Assembly (NCBI RefSeq): GCF_964656455.1
Contig: NC_135719.1
Span: 78,587,562 to 78,651,561, forward strand
Length of the DNA: 64,000 bases
Direction of reading: 5' to 3'
Source: Halichoerus grypus
Taxonomy: Eukaryota > Chordata > Mammalia > Carnivora > Phocidae
Positions 59,173 to 64,000 of this stretch are shown piece after piece. Within the stretch, counting starts at the first letter, position 1; every line of letters starts with the position of its first letter. The notes beneath the pieces were generated by a model, which searched no databases, was not told where the DNA came from, and was given only the letters and a program-made list of their open reading frames with translations. The position numbers were made by a program, and so were the translations under genes.

Positions 59173-59373
59173 AAATACCATTTACAGTGGTTAAACCCCC
59201 AAAATTTGTTTTCTCCCACTAAATGGGGACTCATCAGCCTGTCTATTGTTTTGCTCATTTGTTTGTTGTTTCTTTTCATAGTCTGCAAAATCGGAATAAA
59301 GGCACTTTCCTGAGCTGGAGAAACCCAAGAGCTATACCTGGCACAGATGCAACGAGAACTTTGCTCTATTAAT
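59173..59373 (+). pseudogene. ERV env, membrane anchor and cytoplasmic tail
   Basis: Resumes after the L1: FSPTKWGLISLSIVLLICL continuing as a hydrophobic anchor (about 59220-59295), then VCKIGIKALS and a TGA. The tail after the stop runs to the polypurine tract. Confidence 0.75.
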
Positions 59374-59391
59374 AAGAAAAAGGGGGGGAAA
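59374..59391 (+). other. Polypurine tract
   Basis: AAGAAAAAGGGGGGGAAA lies directly before the 3' LTR start TGTGGGG, the plus-strand primer site of retroviral reverse transcription. Confidence 0.9.
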
Positions 59392-59870
59392 TGTGGGGAT
59401 TCACAGTGCCTGGATAGATAAAATCTGACTTACTTGTATATGCCTCCCTGGATGAGACTAATTGAAAAGCAAAGGAGGAGTGCCCGGAACACTAGGCATC
59501 CTTTGAAGTTTCTTGGCTGAAAGCAGCCAGATTCTTACTGCAGCTCAAGGTTCTCATCTAGGGAGTAAATGTTTATATACTGAAGAAAAACAAGGCACTT
59601 GTGATGGTCACATACTTCATGAGCACTGCTTGCCCCTATCACGCAGTTGCCCCATATATTATTGTCCTAATCATTAAAGCTACACATTCCCTCTTGTTTT
59701 GCACTTGCACTTGGTGTATTGATAAAACTCACAATACAAGCAGAGACAAAACTTGGCACAGGGCCTTTGGACACTAGAGCGTCTAGTCCCGAGGCCCTCT
59801 CCTTTCTCCTACTAAGGTGTCTGGAGTAATCTTTTCATTTGCTGTCTCAGGGTTTGCTTGCCAAACCCCA
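59392..59870 (+). repeat. ERV 3' LTR
   Basis: TGTGGGG ... AACCCCA, 479 bp. Its poly(A) signal has mutated to AATACA (59733-59738), whereas the 5' LTR keeps AATAAA. It lacks about 29 bases present in the 5' LTR. Confidence 0.92.
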
Positions 59871-60835
59871 ATACTGTGTTTAAAATAACCAGGATAGTTT
59901 CTGCTACCTGCAGTAGATTCATTACTGGCCCACCAAAGAATTATTATACTCAGTGTGAAATCAACTGGGGGTGAGATCAACAAACAGCTAAGAGTCATAG
60001 AAAAATGTTTCCATGACCTTTTCATATGAAAATAACCAGCTTTGGGGGATTCTGGTCCAAGATGGCCATAGGAAGACCTTGAACTCACCTCTTCCATAAA
60101 CACATCAAATTTACATTTAATTATAGAGCAGTTTCTCCTGAAAAAGAACTGGGGGCTGACTGAACAGCTTTTGCACAAAAGAGAGGACAGCAAAAGAAAA
60201 TGGCAGGAGAGACAGAGGCAGAGTAATGAAGGGAATGCCCATCCCTGAAACTGTGAACTACAGTGGGAGGGATAATAATGAGGGACTGTGAACAGATTCT
60301 TCTGCCCTGGGGCATAGAAAAAAAAGCGTGATTTGAAAGAACTAGTATATAAAAGATCCAACCCTGAAACTCTGCTAAATGGCCAGAGGCACTGCTGGAA
60401 ATCTCTCAGCGTTAGAGGATCTGGTGAGTGCCATGGTTTACACTCCCCCACCACCTCCAGAGTGCAGACCAGTGTAGGATCTAGAGGCCATACTGGCCTG
60501 CTGCCTCAGCAACCCCAGGTCACCTAGCCCAAACCAGCCCTGGACACTCAGGGGCACAGAATAAAAGCACAGTTTAAAAGCAACTAGCATATAAAAAACC
60601 TGGCCCTAGAACTCCACCAAACAGCAGGGCGGGGGGGCAGGGGGACTGCTGGAACTCTGCAAGTCAGAGGGGCTGGTGAGAGCCATCCTTTGAACTCCGC
60701 CTCTGCCTTAATAATTTGAACTGGAGCAGGGTCTAGGTACCCTAAGCACTTAGCAAGCACTGGGTCCCCTAGCCCATACCAGCCCCAACTGTCCCACCAA
60801 GGTGGCCACAGGTTAGTACACACTAACATCCCTGA

Positions 60836-62110
60836 TCAGCACTCACTACAGCTCCAGCCTTTGCACCAAGGTAACACAGGGACAAAGCATCCTAGAACAC
60901 TCCATGCCTACACCACTTTGGCCTCAGCCAGCTTGCTAGGGCATCCCTGGTGCAGGATGCTCTAGGACCTCCCAGCTGATGATAGCACTTTGGCTCCAGT
61001 GGCCCTGCCAAGGTGCCCCCTGTGTAGAGTACCCCAGGACCCCCAGCTTGTGCCTACATCAGTTCCAGGCATCCCACCAGGGCACCCCCTGCACTGAGCA
61101 CCCAGGGATGCCCTGGCTCACATCGACTTCAACTGTCCTGTCAGGGTACACTTTGAAAAGCCCAGGGAACACACTGGCCCATACCCATTCCAGCTTTAGC
61201 TGTCCTGCCAGTGCAGAGTGCTGCAGGACCCCCAGCCTGCACTCTACCTCGGCTCCAGCCACCCCACTGGGGCACCTTTGTGTAGAGAGTCCTGGAACAT
61301 CTTAGTTTACACTCCCTTCAGCTTCAGCTGTCCTGCCAAGGTGCCCTATATGCGTAGAGCACCAGGATACCCCCACTTGCACCCACTTCATTTTCAGTTA
61401 TCCTGGCAGTGCACCTTCTGTGTGGAGAGCCCAGGGACCATAGCAGCCCATGTCCACTTCAGCTTAGTAATCTTACCAGGGCACCCTCTGCATGGAGAGC
61501 ACTGGGGTCTTCAGGCTTGCACCCAATTCAACTTCAACTGTCCTGCCATAGTGCTATCTGCATGGAGAGCCCTAGGACCTCCCAGCCTGCACACTGCCTT
61601 AGCTCTAGCTGCTCTGCTAGAGAGCACAGAGCACCCCAGGACACCCTAGCTTACACCTACTTCAATTTCAGCTGTCAGGGTGCCCTCTGCACATAGAACC
61701 CTAGGACTCCCTGGCTTGCACCCACCTCAGCTTTATCTGCCTTGCCAGGGTGTCCCCAGCACCCCTACCCTCCAACCACCCAGCCTGCACCCACTTCAGT
61801 TTTAGCTTTCCTGCCAGAGCACCTGCTGCATGGAGAGCCCAGGTACCATTAACACTGGCTTGCACCTACTTTAGCTTTAACTGTCTTCCCAGGGCTTACT
61901 TACAGTACATAGAGAGCCCTGAGACCCCTCAGCTTTCACCCCCTTCAGCTTCTGCTGTCCTTCCGGGGCACCCACTCTCTGGAGAGTCTCAGGGCCACTC
62001 CAGCCCAAGCCTACTTCAACACTGGCCATCCCACCAGAGCAGACCCGGCACAGAGTGCCCCACAGCCCCCAGCCCATACCAGCCACAGCTCCTACCATCC
62101 AGTGAAAGTC
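60836..62110 (+). repeat. About 70-bp degenerate tandem repeat in L1 5' UTR
   Basis: The phrase CAGCT..AGCTGTCCTGCCAGGGCACC recurs near 60995, 61065, 61131, 61197, 61255, 61329, 61397, 61467, 61537, 61608, 61671, 61735, 61806, 61879, 61953 and 62025. Spacings are 58-74 bases. At least 16 diverged units, each also with GAGAGCCC(A/T)AGGACC and CCTGCACCCACTTCAGC. The long open frames here follow from the repeat, not from a gene. Confidence 0.88.
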
Positions 62111-62329
62111 ACCACACACACACAATCTACATAGCATACAACCATACATAAGACCATTCCTTTAAGATTGAAAAATTTAGCGGTTCTCCCTAATCCATAG
62201 AAACAAACATAGAAAGTCAAGCAAAATGGGGAGACAGAGAAATAAGCTCTAAAAGAAAAAACAAGAAAAAAACTCAGAAAAATAACTAAATGACAAGCAG
62301 ATAAACAATATGCTTAATGAGAGTTTAAA

Positions 62330-62646
62330 GTTATGATCTTAAAAATGCTCACCAGGCTGGAGTAGAAGAACTCAGTGAGATGTTCAACAAAAAGATAGAA
62401 AATATAGAAAGGAACCAATCAGAGTTGAAGAACACAGTAACTGAAATAAAAACACTAGAGGGAATCAGCAATGCATTAGTGGATGCAGAAGTACAGGTCA
62501 GTGATCTAGAAGACAAGGTAATGGAAAGCACCCAAGGTGAACAGCGGAAAAGAATTTTTTAAAATAAAATGAGGATAGGTTAAGGGATCTCTTGAACAAC
62601 ATCAAGGAAACAAGCATTCACATTATAGAGGTCCCAGAAGGAGAAA
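62330..62646 (+). pseudogene. ORF1 fragment of the old forward L1
   Basis: EMFNKKIENIERNQSELKNT ... EVQVSDLEDKVMESTQ is the ORF1p coiled coil. It is cut off near 62646 and followed immediately by reverse-transcriptase text. Confidence 0.75.
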
Positions 62647-64000
62647 AGAGAAGGATATCCATTATCACCATTTTTATTTAACATAGTATTAGAAGTCTAG
62701 CCACAGCAATCAGAGGGGGGGAAAAAAGTCATCCATATTGGTAGGAAGAAGTTGAGCTGTCACTATTTGCAGATGACATGATACTATACATAAAAAACCC
62801 TAAAGACTCCATCAAAAAAGTACTGGAACTGATAAGTTAATTTAGTAAAGTTGCAGTATACAACACAGAAATTGCTTGTGTTTTTATACACTAATAACAA
62901 AGTAGCAGAAAGAGAAATTAAGAAAGTAATTCTATACAATTGCACCAAAAGGAATAAAATCCCTAATAAAAAACTTAATCGAGGAGGCGAAAGAACTTTA
63001 CTCTGAAAACTATAAAATATTGATAAAGATTTTGAAGATAACACAAAAAAATGGAAAGATATACCATGCTCATGGATTGGAAGACTTATTGTTACAATGC
63101 CCATACTACCCAATACAATCTACAGATTCCATTCAATCCCTATCAAAATATCAACACCACTTTTCAAAGAATGAGAACAAATAATACTAAAATTTGTATG
63201 AAACCATCTAAGATCCCAAATAGCCAAAGCAGTCTTGAAAATGAAGAATAAAACTGGATGTATCCAATTCCAGATTTCAAGATAATATACTACAAAGTGG
63301 TCATCAAAACAGAATGGTAGTGCCACAAAAGAGACACACAGATTAATAGGACAGGATAGAGAGCCCAGAAATAAAGCCATGCTTACATGGTCAATTACTC
63401 TATGACAAAGGAAGCAAGAATATACAATGAAGAAAATATAGTCTCTTCAACAAATGGTGATGGGAAAACTGAACAGTTACATGCAAAAGAATGAAACTGG
63501 ACCACTTTCTTACACCATAAGCAAAAATAAGCTCAAAGTGGATTAAAGACCTAAATGTGAGACTTGAAACCATAAAATTCCTAGAAGAGAACATAGGCAG
63601 TAATCTCCTTGACATTGGCTGTAACAATATTTTTCTAGATATATCTCCATAAGCAAAGGAAACAAAAGCACACATCAACTATTGGGACTACATCAAAATA
63701 AAAAGCTTCTGCACAGTGAAGGAAACCATCAATAAAACAAAAAGGCAACCTACTAAATGGGAGAAGATATTTACAAATGATATATCTGATAAGGAATTAG
63801 TGTCCAAGATATATAAAGAACTTAATTCAACTCAATACCAAAAAAAAAACAACCACCCAAATAATCCAATTAAAAAAAAATGGGCAGAGAACTTAAATAG
63901 ACATTTTCCCAAAGAAAACAGTTGGCCAACAGACATGAAGAGATGCTCAGCATCACCAATCACCAGGGAAATGCAAATCAAAACCACAATCTGATATCAC
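62647..64000 (+). pseudogene. ORF2 (RT palm to C-terminus) of the old forward L1
   Basis: It begins at [14 protein letters not shown] (in the palm, before the catalytic motif). It keeps LFADDMILY at about 62763-62790 and continues through the connection region ([20 protein letters not shown] at 63716-63994). Endonuclease and RT fingers are deleted. Stops and frame changes are many. Confidence 0.85.

Larger units (their letters stand above)
51732..59870 (+). mobile_element. Class II (betaretrovirus-like) endogenous retrovirus, defective, forward
   Basis: Two LTRs (51732-52239 and 59392-59870) face the same way and are flanked by the 6-bp duplication ATACTG (51726-51731 and 59871-59876). Between them, in order, are a PBS, a matrix-like gag start, an unassigned 149-codon frame, an AT-rich non-coding block, an integrase C-terminus, env surface and transmembrane pieces and a polypurine tract. 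Six-base TSDs, the matrix similarity and the env TM style all point to class II. Protease, capsid and most of pol are absent. Two L1s are inserted in env. The LTRs differ at roughly 8% of aligned positions by my eye count, so the insertion is old and every frame is broken. Confidence 0.9.
60044..64000 (+). mobile_element. Old L1, forward, runs off the window
   Basis: The 5' terminus GGGGGATTCTGGTCCAAGAT (L1-like AAGATGGCC follows) lies at 60044. A 5' UTR of about 2.3 kb with a tandem repeat follows, then an ORF1 fragment, a jump into the reverse transcriptase at about 62650, and ORF2 to the end of the window. The right end and TSD are not visible. Confidence 0.88.

Noticed and set aside
60836..62110. 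Possible CRISPR-like or coding repeat array
   Set aside because: Units are diverged along their whole length with no constant repeat plus unique spacer, and the context is a mammalian L1.
60979..62151. Long overlapping forward open frames (108, 143, 95 and 133 codons) suggesting a Pro/Ser/Cys-rich repeat protein
   Set aside because: They lie in the degenerate 70-bp tandem repeat of an L1 5' UTR. Frames switch between units and no start or family is credible.

Overview
This window is nuclear DNA from a carnivoran mammal. Six tRNA-Lys-derived Can-SINEs (SINEC) carry the 'GCGCCTGGGTGGCTCAGTCG' type head. Their wording matches the bear, seal and mustelid (arctoid) type better than dog or cat; that placement is from memory of the families, not a search. 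Most of the rest is LINE-1 (L1), and there is no bacterial signal such as operons.

Layout. 1-3.4 kb: two decayed forward L1s with two SINEs. 3.5-9.4 kb: a nearly full-length reverse L1 (copy A). 9.4-30.9 kb: mostly ancient single-copy DNA with MIR, L2, SINE and L1 fragments, plus the only host genes I can support. These are a forward olfactory receptor pseudogene (11.9-12.9 kb, two frameshifts) and a reverse intact olfactory receptor gene (25.0-26.0 kb, 319 aa). Both look like family OR4 (4K/4L-like), and they converge. 30.9-48.8 kb: one old reverse L1 of about 6 kb, expanded to 18 kb by later insertions. These are full-length L1 copy B with clean target-site duplications (TSDs), a solo LTR that itself holds an L1 fragment, a 4-kb truncated L1 copy C, a short L1 tail and a SINE. 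48.8-51.7 kb: very old MaLR and L1ME remains and an unexplained exon-like reading frame (stalk plus transmembrane segment). 51.7-59.9 kb: a decayed class II (betaretrovirus-like) endogenous retrovirus with two LTRs, a 6-bp TSD, a matrix-like gag start, an integrase tail and env pieces. An AT-rich non-coding block sits where most of gag-pro-pol should be, and two L1s have inserted into env. 60.0-64.0 kb: an old forward L1 with a roughly 70-bp tandem repeat in its 5' UTR, running off the window.

Function. The only intact protein gene I support is the reverse olfactory receptor. All retroelement reading frames I examined are broken. The main value of the window is structural: datable nested insertions, twin-primed L1s, a perfect hairpin shared by the ORF1 of both young L1s, a templated patch of flanking DNA inside an L1 5' UTR, and a retrovirus whose coding core is missing.

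No new biological system is demonstrated. The best candidates for something undescribed are the pol-less betaretrovirus-like element with its 149-codon ORF, the ORF1 hairpin, and the orphan transmembrane exon at 51 kb. All family names come from recognition by eye; coordinates of old repeats are approximate.
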